Shown here one piece after another: positions 8,665 to 15,774 of a stretch of 39,552 nt of DNA (positions within the stretch are counted from its first letter, which is position 1; each line of letters opens with the position of its first letter). The stretch covers positions 1 through 39,552 of the forward strand of contig JAOTSD010000035.1 of the NCBI GenBank assembly GCA_030247555.1, given 5' to 3'. The translations under genes and the position numbers were made by a program. The notes under the pieces are model-generated. The model saw nothing but the letters and a program-made list of their open reading frames with translations. It had not been told where the DNA came from and ran no database searches. The stretch is from Siculibacillus sp. GTDB taxonomy: Bacteria > Pseudomonadota > Alphaproteobacteria > Rhizobiales > Ancalomicrobiaceae.

Positions 8665-8689
8665 GGTTAACGACTGGTAAAAATTAACC
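8665..8689 (-). promoter_or_regulatory. Inverted TTAACC pair in the fliL/flgF divergent region (possible CtrA site)
   Basis: GGTTAA at 8665-8670 and TTAACC at 8684-8689 form an inverted repeat with a 13-nt AT-rich spacer, about 55-80 nt upstream of fliL. On the minus strand the proximal copy reads TTAACCAATCGCTC, very close to TTAACCATCGCTC upstream of the first flagellin. The spacing is not the classic CtrA TTAA-N7-TTAAC, so the assignment is tentative. Confidence 0.4.
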
Positions 8690-8729
8690 CCTCGGCAACC
8701 TCGGTAAACAATTCCCTCCTCGGCTTCCG

Positions 8730-8746
8730 CTCGGCAGGAAATGCCC
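8730..8746 (+). promoter_or_regulatory. FlbD (ftr)-like enhancer upstream of flgF
   Basis: CTCGGCA-GGAAA-TGCCC is an imperfect inverted repeat of the CGGCA-N5-TGCCG type known from Caulobacter ftr elements, with one mismatch in the right half. It lies about 68 nt upstream of the -24 element of the sigma-54 promoter at 8814, a suitable place for an enhancer-binding protein. Confidence 0.45.
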
Positions 8747-8813
8747 GGTCGCCCCGCTCCTCCGACGCCTACCGAGATACGACAAGTCATTGATATCAAG
8801 GCATCCATGCAGA

Positions 8814-8828
8814 TGGCACGGCGCTTGC
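8814..8828 (+). promoter_or_regulatory. Sigma-54 (-24/-12) promoter of the flgF operon
   Basis: TGGCACG-GCGC-TTGC matches the RpoN consensus TGGCACG-N4-TTGC exactly, including the invariant GG and GC at the correct spacing. Transcription should start about 12 nt downstream, near 8840. That leaves a leader of about 50 nt with a GGGGAAG ribosome-binding site before the flgF ATG at 8889. It is in the correct orientation for flgF-flgG-flgA-flgH. Confidence 0.85.
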
Positions 8829-8888
8829 CTACTCCTCCTCGACCACGATGGGCTGGGGAGTTCGCCGTGGTCGCTGGGGAAGATAGAG

Positions 8889-9623
8889 ATGGAAAACGCG
8901 CAACTCGTCGGGTTGTCGCGCCAGCTGACGCTGCGCCGCGAACTCGACCTGATCGCCAACAACGTCGCCAACATCGACACGATGGGCTTCAAGGCCCAGC
9001 AACTGCTCGTCAAGGAGCAGAAGCTCTCGCCCGCCGCCGCGACCGAATTCCGTCGCCCGGACCGGCCGATCAGCTTCGTCCTCGACGACGGCAACCTCTA
9101 CGATTTCCGCCCCGGCCAGATGGTCACGACCGGCAACGACCTCGACGTCGCCGTCGACGGCAAGGGCTGGTTCGCGGTCCAGACGCCCGCCGGCGAGCGC
9201 TACACCCGCAACGGCTCCTTCGCCCTCGGCCCCGACGGCACGCTCCAGACCCGCGACGGCAACCCGGTCCTCACCGACGGCGGACCCTTGGTGGTGCAAC
9301 CCGGCGAGTCGCGGATCTCGATCGCCGCCGACGGCACGATCAGCACCGACCAGGGGGTTCGCGGCAAGCTCAAGCTGGTCGACTTCGCCGAAGCCGGCGA
9401 CCTCAAGAAGGTCGGCGAGACTCTGTTCGAGGGCCGCGACCCGCAGGCCGCGGCACTGCCCCGGGTCGTCCAGGGGCAGGTGGAGAAGTCCAACGTCCGC
9501 GCCGTGCTCGAGATCTCGCGCCTGATCGAGGTCAGCCGCACCTACCAGAACGTCACCAACTGGATGAGCAACGTCGACGATCTGCGTCGCAACGCCATCG
9601 ACAAGTTGGCCCAGGTCGCCTGA
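8889..9623 (+). CDS. flgF: Flagellar basal-body proximal rod protein FlgF
   Basis: FlgF forms part of the proximal rod in the periplasm. The 244-residue protein shows the rod/hook N-terminal motif (RRELDLIANNVANIDTMGFK), the central VDGKGWFAVQTPAGERYTRN segment and the C-terminal helix EISRLIEVSRTYQNVTNW. I placed the start at MENAQLVGLS, after a GGGGAAG ribosome-binding site; the extra N-terminal residues of a longer reading have no rod-protein character and would cross the sigma-54 promoter leader. It is first in the flgFGAH operon. Confidence 0.96.
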   Translation: MENAQLVGLSRQLTLRRELDLIANNVANIDTMGFKAQQLLVKEQKLSPAAATEFRRPDRPISFVLDDGNLYDFRPGQMVTTGNDLDVAVDGKGWFAVQTPAGERYTRNGSFALGPDGTLQTRDGNPVLTDGGPLVVQPGESRISIAADGTISTDQGVRGKLKLVDFAEAGDLKKVGETLFEGRDPQAAALPRVVQGQVEKSNVRAVLEISRLIEVSRTYQNVTNWMSNVDDLRRNAIDKLAQVA

Positions 9624-9640
9624 CGGCGAGGAGAGAACCG

Positions 9641-10426
9641 ATGAAGGCTCTACGGATCGCCGCTTCCGGCATGATGGCCCAGGAAATGAACGTCGAACTC
9701 ATTTCCAACAACGTCGCCAACATGCGCACCACCGGCTTCAAGCGCCAGCGCGCCGACTTCCAGGACCTGCTCTATCAGGACATGCGCCGGGTCGGCACCC
9801 AGACGTCGGAATCCGGCAACCTGCTGCCGACCGGCGTCCAGATCGGCTCCGGCGTGCGCACCGCCGCCACACCGCGCATTCACTCCCAGGGTACGCTCAC
9901 CGCGACCGAGAAGGAGACCGACGTGGCCGTGCGCGGCGAAGGCTACTTCCGCGTCCTGATGCCCGACGGCCGCACCGCCTACACCCGCGATGGCTCCTTC
10001 GAGCTCGACGCCCGCGGCACCCTGGTCACCGCCGACGGCTGGACCGTCGATCCGGCGATCACCGTGCCGGCCAACTCCTCCGGCCTCACCATCAACGCTC
10101 AGGGCGTGGTGCAGGTGACGGTGGGCAATTCCTCGACGCCGACCACCATCGGTCAGATCCAGCTCGCCCGCTTCGTCAACAAGTCGGGCCTCGAGGCGAT
10201 CGGCAACAACCTCTTCCTGGAGACCGCCGCCTCCGGCGCCCCCCAGATCGCCAGCCCGAGCGACGAGGGTTACGGCTCGCTGGTCCAGGCCCATCTCGAG
10301 GCCGGCAACGTCAATTCCGTGGCCGAGATCTCCGACCTCATCGCCGCGCAGCGCGCCTACGAGATGAACTCCCGTGTCATCCGCGCCGCCGACGAGATGA
10401 TGTCGGCCTCGGTCTCGCCGAAGTGA
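9641..10426 (+). CDS. flgG: Flagellar distal rod protein FlgG
   Basis: FlgG builds the distal rod. The 261-residue product begins MKALRIAASGMMAQEMNVEL, followed by the ISNNVANMRTTGFKRQRADF signature. Other typical parts are the QTSESGNLLPTGVQIGSGV segment, the EGYFRVLMPDGRTAYTRDG core and the C-terminal AEISDLIAAQRAYEMNSRVI helix. Length is that of the family. It starts 17 nt after flgF behind a GAGGAGAG ribosome-binding site and is 10 nt from flgA. Confidence 0.97.
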   Translation: MKALRIAASGMMAQEMNVELISNNVANMRTTGFKRQRADFQDLLYQDMRRVGTQTSESGNLLPTGVQIGSGVRTAATPRIHSQGTLTATEKETDVAVRGEGYFRVLMPDGRTAYTRDGSFELDARGTLVTADGWTVDPAITVPANSSGLTINAQGVVQVTVGNSSTPTTIGQIQLARFVNKSGLEAIGNNLFLETAASGAPQIASPSDEGYGSLVQAHLEAGNVNSVAEISDLIAAQRAYEMNSRVIRAADEMMSASVSPK

Positions 10427-10436
10427 GGAGGGCTCG

Positions 10437-11522
10437 ATGAAAGTCTCCGTCTTCGACCGGCCGCGGATCCCGCTCTTCGACTGCTCCTCCGACGCCGCTC
10501 GCCGCCTCTTGCGCAGCCTGATCGGCGCCGTGGTGCTGGCCGTCGCCTTCTCGCTGTTCATGTCGGCGATCGGCCGCGACGTCGCCCAAGGCGCCTCCCC
10601 GCAACGAGCGATCCTGCGCGCCGAGGTGGCGATCCCGGACGCGATCGTCACCATCGGCGATTTCTTCGCCGACGCCGGCGAAAAGGCTTCGGTGCCGCTG
10701 TTCCGGTCGCCCGACCTCGGCACCACCGGATCGGTGCCGGCCCGCCGCGTCGTCGATCTCGCCCGCGCCGCCGGGCTGGTCGACGCCGAGGCCGGCGGTC
10801 TGGTCGAGGTGCGGGTCACTCGCCTCGCCCGCTCCGTCGAGGCCGACGACTTCGCCCGCCTGATCGCGACCGAAGCCCTGCGTCGCAACACGCGGACTCT
10901 CGCCGAGACCACCATCGACGACCTGCGCGTCGCCTTCGACGCCGCGGTCGAACCGCGCCGGGCCGATCTGCGCGCCGCCGAGCCGGCCCGCCTCGTCTCC
11001 TTCTCCCACAATCCGCAGAACGGCCGCTTCGAGGCGCTCTTCCTGATCTCCCGTGGTGACGGCGACGAGCGGCTGAACCTCAGGGGCGAGGTGGTGGAGA
11101 CCGTCCGAGTGGTCACCCTCACCCGGGCTTTCGCCCGCGGCGAGATCGTCACCGCCGACGACCTCGCCATCGATCGCCAGCCGCGCCGCCAGAGCACCGG
11201 CCTGAAGCCGGTCGAACCCGAGCAGATCGTCGGCATGGCCGCCCGACGCGCCCTGCGCGCCGGTCAGGCCGTCACCCCCGGAGACTTCTCGCGCCCCCTC
11301 GTCGTCACCCGCGGCGAAAGCGTCACCGTCGTCTACGAGACCGCCTCCCTCACCATCACCAGCCGCGGCCAGGCACTCGGCTCGGGCGCCGTCGGCGACC
11401 TCGTCGACGTCCTCAACCCGCAGTCCAAGCGCACCGTCCACGCCACCGTCGCCGGCCCCGGCCGGGTGGTGGTCATCGCCGCCCCGAAGACCGTCGCCGC
11501 CATCGGAAGGAACACCCCGTGA
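10437..11522 (+). CDS. flgA: P-ring assembly chaperone FlgA
   Basis: FlgA is a periplasmic chaperone needed to assemble the FlgI P-ring. The 361-residue product has a hydrophobic export segment (about residues 24-47: LLRSLIGAVVLAVAFSLF) and a divergent middle region. The C-terminal half is SAF-like and includes LTRAFARGEIVTADDLAIDR, IVGMAARRALRAGQAVTPGD and the ending VDVLNPQSKRTVHATVAGPG. It is longer than enteric FlgA (about 220) but fits the long alphaproteobacterial type. Its stop overlaps the flgH start. Confidence 0.93.
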   Translation: MKVSVFDRPRIPLFDCSSDAARRLLRSLIGAVVLAVAFSLFMSAIGRDVAQGASPQRAILRAEVAIPDAIVTIGDFFADAGEKASVPLFRSPDLGTTGSVPARRVVDLARAAGLVDAEAGGLVEVRVTRLARSVEADDFARLIATEALRRNTRTLAETTIDDLRVAFDAAVEPRRADLRAAEPARLVSFSHNPQNGRFEALFLISRGDGDERLNLRGEVVETVRVVTLTRAFARGEIVTADDLAIDRQPRRQSTGLKPVEPEQIVGMAARRALRAGQAVTPGDFSRPLVVTRGESVTVVYETASLTITSRGQALGSGAVGDLVDVLNPQSKRTVHATVAGPGRVVVIAAPKTVAAIGRNTP

Positions 11523-12280
11523 TGCGTCACCCGCTCCGCTCGCTGCGTCCCGTGGCGCTCGTCGTCCTCGTGACCCTGCCGCTCGCCGCCTGCGGCAACT
11601 CCTGGGATCGCGTCGGCGAGATCGGCAAGTCGCCGAAGCTCTCGACGATCGATGATCCGACGGCCAAGCCCGGCTACAAGGCGGTGTCGATGCCGATGCC
11701 GGTCCACAATCCGCCGGCCTACGCGCCCGCCTCGCTGTGGTCGCAGGGTTCGCGCGCCTTCTTCAAGGACCAACGCGCCCACCGTGTCGGCGACATCCTC
11801 ACCGTCCAGGTGGTGATCACCGACAAGGCCAAGATCGCCAACGAGACCGCCCGCGGCCGGGCCGAGAGCGAATCGACCAGCGTCGGCGGCCTGCCCGGCG
11901 CCGCGATCGACGGCCTGATCAAGCGCAGCGGCGCCAGCGCCTCCAACCTGATCTCGAACACCACCAAATCCTCGCAGGAGGGCACCGGTTCGGTCGATCG
12001 CTCCGAACAGTTGCAGACCAATGTCGCCGCCCTCGTCACCCAGGTCCTGCCCAATGGCAACCTGGTGATCGAAGGGCGTCAGGAGGTCCGGGTCAACTTC
12101 GAGGTGCGCGAACTGATCGTCGCCGGTGTCGTCCGCCCCGAGGACATCGGCTCCGACAACACCATCGAGTCCACCAAGATCGCCGAAGCCCGCATTTCCT
12201 ACGGCGGCCGTGGACAGATCACCGATGTTCAGCAGGCCCGATACGGTACCCAGTTCCTCGACGTGATCATGCCCTTCTGA
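11522..12280 (+). CDS. flgH: L-ring lipoprotein FlgH
   Basis: FlgH forms the outer-membrane L-ring. The product of about 252 residues has a lipoprotein signal with lipobox LAAC (Cys24) and the FlgH core SLWSQGSRAFFKDQRAHRVG, DILTVQVVITDKAKIANET, LPNGNLVIEGRQEVRVN and the C-terminal ARISYGGRGQITDVQQARYG. A GTG one codon upstream is possible, but the ATG overlapping the flgA stop is preferred. It is the last gene of the flgFGAH operon, followed by a strong hairpin at 12459-12491. Confidence 0.96.
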   Translation: MRHPLRSLRPVALVVLVTLPLAACGNSWDRVGEIGKSPKLSTIDDPTAKPGYKAVSMPMPVHNPPAYAPASLWSQGSRAFFKDQRAHRVGDILTVQVVITDKAKIANETARGRAESESTSVGGLPGAAIDGLIKRSGASASNLISNTTKSSQEGTGSVDRSEQLQTNVAALVTQVLPNGNLVIEGRQEVRVNFEVRELIVAGVVRPEDIGSDNTIESTKIAEARISYGGRGQITDVQQARYGTQFLDVIMPF

Positions 12281-12458
12281 CCCTTTCGCCGGGGCGCCCA
12301 CCCCGGCGACTTCCCCTCCCCGCTCGGACGGACGTCCTCTCGCCCCGGCGCGCCGGCTCCCCAGCGTCGCGCCGGACGAGGTCCGCCGAAGCTGCTCGAC
12401 CGTCGCCGACCCGCCGCACTCCCCAGCCGGCCGGTCGCACCGACGGGCCGAGACGACA

Positions 12459-12491
12459 GAGGCGCGGCCCACTCCCCAAGGGCCGCGCCTC
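12459..12491 (+). terminator. Hairpin terminator between convergent flgH and dksA
   Basis: GAGGCGCGGCCC (12459-12470) pairs perfectly with GGGCCGCGCCTC (12480-12491) around a 9-nt loop, followed on the plus strand by TTCCGTTTC. It sits between two genes that converge and could stop transcription from both sides. The 180 nt between the flgH stop and the hairpin hold no recognisable gene. Confidence 0.75.
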
Positions 12492-12529
12492 TTCCGTTTC
12501 TCGGGCGTGATGCGAGGTCGCCGACGGTG

Positions 12530-12946
12530 TCAGTCGTCGCGGTAGACACGCTCGCGCCGTTCGTGGCGCTCCTGCGCCTCGATCGACAACGTGGCGATGG
12601 GGCGCGCGTCGAGCCGCTTCAGAGAGATCGGCTCGCCGGTCTCCTCGCAGAAGCCGTAGGAGCCGTCATCGATGCGCTTCAGCGCCGAGTCGATCTTGGA
12701 GATCAGCTTGCGCTGCCTGTCACGTGCACGAAGCTCGATGGCCCGATCTGTTTCCGATGATGCCCGATCGGCGAGATCGGGGTGATTCTGACTCTCGTCG
12801 GCGAGATGCTGAAGAGTCTCGCGAGACTCCTTCAGAATGTCTTCTTTCCAATCGAGCAGCTTCTTGCGGAAGTACTCGCGCTGACGATCGTTCATGAAGG
12901 GCTCGTCTTCCGACGGGCGGTAATCCAATTCGCTCGCGACCGACAT
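12530..12946 (-). CDS. dksA: RNA polymerase-binding regulator DksA
   Basis: DksA binds in the secondary channel of RNA polymerase and works with ppGpp. The 138-residue product has the coiled-coil domain with the tip motif DLADRA (DxxDxA), the LELR-like segment IELRARDRQRKLISKID, and the C-terminal YGFCEETGEPISLKRLDARP region followed by IATLSIEAQERHERRE. Only one cysteine remains where Escherichia coli has four zinc ligands, as in many alphaproteobacterial DksA proteins, so a zinc site is unlikely. The start at 12946 is fixed by a GGAAGGGAG ribosome-binding site. Confidence 0.95.
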   Translation of the reverse strand: MSVASELDYRPSEDEPFMNDRQREYFRKKLLDWKEDILKESRETLQHLADESQNHPDLADRASSETDRAIELRARDRQRKLISKIDSALKRIDDGSYGFCEETGEPISLKRLDARPIATLSIEAQERHERRERVYRDD

Positions 12947-13144
12947 CGATACTCCCTTCCGGTCCATTCTGGATGGGGGGTGGCGAAGGCGCGCGGAATA
13001 TATCCATCGCGCCGGCCTCTTACAACGCCGACGCGATGACGTCACGATGAAAGCTGAGGCTGAGTGTGAACTTTCTCGGCGGATGGTTGTCGTCGCGGGG
13101 TTCGATCCCGGTTCCCCGGAAAATCCCGACCGAAATTTCTCGTA

Positions 13145-13585
13145 TCATTCTGGAAACCGGCCGAACTTCGCCAGTTCCACCCGCGCCCGGAGCTCCACGT
13201 CGGCGACGAGAGCATCGAGCCGCTCGTCGCCGGAGGGCGTCCGCTTGCCGAGAAGCTGGACGAGGCGCTCGAGCCGCTCGCTCGGCACGCCGCCGCCGAG
13301 CAGGTCGAGCCGCACCCCGTCGAGCACGTCGAGCAGGTCCAGCCCGCGTCGAGCGGCCTTGCGTCGCTTCTCGCGCTCGTCCTCGGCGACCGGCACGCCC
13401 TGCAGCGCCATGAGTGCGGCGAGATCGGTGAACGGTGTGGCCGCCGCGATCGTCGGGGCGGCGATCCGCGTCGGCACTTCGGCGCCGGGCAACGAGAAGG
13501 TCGCGCCACCGGGCTCCTTCGCCCGCGTCGGCGCATTGCCCTGAACGCCGCCCGTCCGGCCCGGCCCGTCGATCCTGATCGCCAC
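13145..13585 (-). CDS. fliX: Flagellar assembly regulator FliX
   Basis: FliX is a class II flagellar regulator. In Caulobacter it binds and controls the sigma-54 activator FlbD and links basal-body assembly to later gene expression. The 146-residue product begins AIRIDGPGRTGGVQGN, has the Pro/Ala-rich middle, and then the conserved FTDLAALMALQGVP and the C-terminal RRGLDLLDVLDGVRLDLLGG region. The start is the GTG at 13585 after a GGGGGCGAG ribosome-binding site. Upstream readings have no family similarity and run into the flgI promoter. It is divergent from flgI, with an ftr-like site between them. Confidence 0.9.
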   Translation of the reverse strand: MAIRIDGPGRTGGVQGNAPTRAKEPGGATFSLPGAEVPTRIAAPTIAAATPFTDLAALMALQGVPVAEDEREKRRKAARRGLDLLDVLDGVRLDLLGGGVPSERLERLVQLLGKRTPSGDERLDALVADVELRARVELAKFGRFPE

Positions 13586-13602
13586 GTCTCGCCCCCGGTT
13601 CA

Positions 13603-13619
13603 CCCGGCAACTTCTGCCG
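13603..13619. promoter_or_regulatory. FlbD (ftr)-like element between fliX and flgI
   Basis: CCCGGCA-ACTTC-TGCCG is a clean CGGCA-N5-TGCCG inverted repeat of the FlbD-binding type. It lies 17 nt upstream of the fliX start and 140 nt upstream of the flgI -24 element. It could therefore repress fliX and activate flgI, as ftr sites do in Caulobacter. A second weaker copy is at 13658-13675. Confidence 0.55.
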
Positions 13620-13657
13620 CATTCTCCCGTTCCTCTACCACGATCCGGCACGATTTT

Positions 13658-13675
13658 CCCGCATCGAAGTGCCGG
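13658..13675. promoter_or_regulatory. Second, weaker ftr-like element upstream of flgI
   Basis: On the minus strand this reads CCGGCAC-TTCGA-TGCGGG, a degenerate CGGCA/TGCCG inverted repeat. It is 84 nt upstream of the flgI -24 element. It is suggestive only in the context of the better site at 13603. Confidence 0.3.
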
Positions 13676-13758
13676 CGGGCTCCGCTCACCGCCGCCCCTC
13701 CCCCGAAGATCCCTCGTTTTCCGCCGGGTTTCCGATGCCGCTCCGCCTCGCCGACGAC

Positions 13759-13774
13759 TGGCACGCCCCTCGCA
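13759..13774 (+). promoter_or_regulatory. Sigma-54 (-24/-12) promoter of flgI
   Basis: TGGCACG-CCCC-TCGCA has a perfect -24 half and one mismatch in the -12 half (TTGCA expected), with correct spacing and the invariant GG/GC. The predicted start is near 13785, giving a short leader with GGGGAGA before the flgI ATG at 13808. Confidence 0.7.
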
Positions 13775-13807
13775 AGGACGAATGCGAGATTGGGGAGATC
13801 TCGCTCG

Positions 13808-14932
13808 ATGTCCATGTGGTCCAGATTCTTCGTCCGCACCCTGGCGCTCGCCGCCGCCGTCCTCGCCGCCGTCTCGACGGTCGAGGCCGCGACGTCGCGC
13901 ATCAAGGATCTCGCCGCCATCGAGGGCGTGCGCGAGAACCAACTCGTCGGTTACGGCATCGTCGTCGGCCTCAACGGCACCGGCGACAGCCTGAACAACG
14001 CGCCCTTCACCAAGCAGTCGTTGCAGGCGATGCTCGAGCGGATGGGTGTGAACACCCGCGGCGCCAACATGCGCACCGCCAACGTCGCCGCCGTCATGGT
14101 GACCGCGAACCTCCCCCCCTTCGCGGCGCAGGGCACCCGCATCGACGTCTCCATCTCCGCCCTCGGCGACGCCAAGAGCCTGCAGGGCGGCACCCTGCTC
14201 GTCACGCCCCTGATGGGCGCCGACGGAGAGGTCTACGCCATCGCCCAGGGTGCGCTGGCCGTCGGCGGCTTCACCGCCAAGGGCGACGCCGCCTCGGTCA
14301 CCCGGGGCGTGCCGACCTCCGCCCGCATCGCCAGCGGCGCCGTGGTCGAACGCGAGGTCGAGTTCAAGCTCGGTTCGATGAGTGCCGTGCGCCTGTCGCT
14401 GCGCAACCCCGACTTCACCACCGCCCGTCGCATCGCCCTGGCGATCAACGACCTCATCGGCGTGCCCTCGGCCGAGCCGATCGACCCCTCGACCGTGCGC
14501 CTCACGCTGCCGCCGAAGTTCAACGGCAACATCGTCGACCTCATCACCGACATCGAACAGCTGACCGTCGAGCCCGACCTGCCGGCCAAGGTGGTCATCG
14601 ACGAGGCGACCGGCATCATCGTCATGGGCCAGGACGTCCGCGTCTCGACCGTCGCGGTGGCGCAGGGCAACCTCACCGTCACCGTCACCGAGCAGCCCGA
14701 GGTGAGCCAGCCCAACCCGCTCGCCGCCGGCGAGACCCGCACCGTGCCCCGCACTCAGGTCTCCGTCGACGACTCCTCGAAGAAGCGCATGGCCATCGTC
14801 AACCAGACCGTCTCCCTGCGCGAGCTGGTCGACGGCCTCAACGCCCTCGGCATCGGCCCGCGCGACATGATCACCATCCTCCAGGCGATCAAGGCGGCCG
14901 GCGCGCTGCAGGCCGAGATCGAGGTGCTGTGA
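13808..14932 (+). CDS. flgI: Flagellar P-ring protein FlgI
   Basis: FlgI builds the periplasmic P-ring. The 374-residue protein has an N-terminal signal peptide (cleavage likely after STVEA) and starts the mature part with the family sequence SRIKDLAAIEGVRENQLVGY followed by GIVVGLNGTGD. Other conserved stretches are NTRGANMRTANVAAVMVTAN, FAAQGTRIDVSISALGDAKS and the ending LGIGPRDMITILQAIKAAGA. I chose the ATG at 13808 because GGGGAGA is about 10 nt upstream. It is first in an operon with the flgJ-like and flgN-like genes. Confidence 0.97.
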   Translation: MSMWSRFFVRTLALAAAVLAAVSTVEAATSRIKDLAAIEGVRENQLVGYGIVVGLNGTGDSLNNAPFTKQSLQAMLERMGVNTRGANMRTANVAAVMVTANLPPFAAQGTRIDVSISALGDAKSLQGGTLLVTPLMGADGEVYAIAQGALAVGGFTAKGDAASVTRGVPTSARIASGAVVEREVEFKLGSMSAVRLSLRNPDFTTARRIALAINDLIGVPSAEPIDPSTVRLTLPPKFNGNIVDLITDIEQLTVEPDLPAKVVIDEATGIIVMGQDVRVSTVAVAQGNLTVTVTEQPEVSQPNPLAAGETRTVPRTQVSVDDSSKKRMAIVNQTVSLRELVDGLNALGIGPRDMITILQAIKAAGALQAEIEVL

Positions 14933-15264
14933 TGGCGAGCGACGCGTCCTTCACCCTCTCCACCGCCACGTCGTCGGCGCTCCACACCGTCGCCGAGCCC
15001 GGGCTCGGCGCCAAGGCGACGCCCCAGGCGCGGGCCCGCGCCAAGGCCGTCGAATTCGAACAGGTCTTCCTCTCCACCATGTTCAATCAGATGTTCGCCG
15101 GCCTCGAGAGCTCCGGCCCGTTCCACGGTGGGCAGGCCGAGGAGACCTGGCGCGGCATCCTCGTCGACCGTTATGCCGGCGAGGTCGCCCGCGCCGGCGG
15201 CATCGGCCTCGCCGACGCGGTCTATGCCCAGTTGTTGCAGGTCCAGGAAGGCGCCACGAAATGA
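14932..15264 (+). CDS. flgJ: Rod-binding protein, FlgJ N-terminal domain type
   Basis: The 110-residue product consists only of the rod-binding domain: AVEFEQVFLSTMFNQMFAGL, then EETWRGILVDRYAGEVARAG and GIGLADAVYAQLLQVQ. The peptidoglycan hydrolase domain of enteric FlgJ is absent, as is usual in alphaproteobacteria. Its ATG shares one base with the flgI stop (TGATG), and its own stop overlaps the next start (ATGA), so translation is coupled. It should act as a capping or scaffold protein for rod assembly in the periplasm. Confidence 0.88.
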   Translation: MASDASFTLSTATSSALHTVAEPGLGAKATPQARARAKAVEFEQVFLSTMFNQMFAGLESSGPFHGGQAEETWRGILVDRYAGEVARAGGIGLADAVYAQLLQVQEGATK

Positions 15265-15755
15265 TCCCGACCCCTCGTACGCCTCGGCCGATGCCCGAGA
15301 CCGAGCCGCTGATCGGGACCGCCGCCGCCGGCGAGGCCCTGATCGAGGAAGTGACCGCCGTCATCGACGAACTCGAAGGCGTCATCCGCGAGGAGACGCG
15401 ACTGGTGCGGGAGGGGCTGCTCTTCGCCGCCGCCGATCTCGAAGCGGAGAAGAATCGCGTGTCGGGCGCCTATTTGCGACTGCGTGCCCGATTGAAGGCC
15501 AATACCGTCGTCCTCGGCCGCCTCTGTGCCACGCGGGTGGAAGAACTGCGCCGCCGCCACGAGGTCTTCACCGCGCTCCTGCGCGAGAACCTCGCCGTCC
15601 TCGCCATCGCCCGTGAGGTTTCGGAAGATCTGGTGCGCACCGTCTCCGACGCCGTCGGCAAGCGCGCCGCACCCCGCACCTACGGCCGCGACGCCGGCAC
15701 CGGCGGCTCGGCTCTCGCCGGCGCCCGCGGCATCGCCGTCGACCGCCGGCTCTGA
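15261..15755 (+). CDS. FlgN-like flagellar chaperone, provisional
   Basis: The 164-residue helical product contains a heptad-rich region (about 24-135, including ALIEEVTAVIDELEGVIREE and LCATRVEELRRRHEVFTALL) and a disordered Gly/Ala/Arg tail. Helical content, length and position directly after flgI and the rod-binding gene fit the FlgN family of alphaproteobacteria, cytoplasmic chaperones for the hook-filament junction proteins FlgK and FlgL. Similarity to characterised FlgN is low, so the call rests largely on context. Translation is coupled to the upstream gene by a 4-nt overlap. Confidence 0.6.
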   Translation: MIPTPRTPRPMPETEPLIGTAAAGEALIEEVTAVIDELEGVIREETRLVREGLLFAAADLEAEKNRVSGAYLRLRARLKANTVVLGRLCATRVEELRRRHEVFTALLRENLAVLAIAREVSEDLVRTVSDAVGKRAAPRTYGRDAGTGGSALAGARGIAVDRRL

Positions 15756-15774
15756 GCCCCGCCGGTCTCGTCGC

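Noticed and set aside
8665-8689. Classic full CtrA box TTAA-N7-TTAAC
   Set aside because: The two half-sites are 13 nt apart and inverted, so only half-site similarity is claimed.
13085-13125. GGGGTTCGATCCC resembling a tRNA T-arm
   Set aside because: The outer bases of the T-stem do not pair and no acceptor, anticodon or D-arm is present. It is not a tRNA or a credible attachment site.
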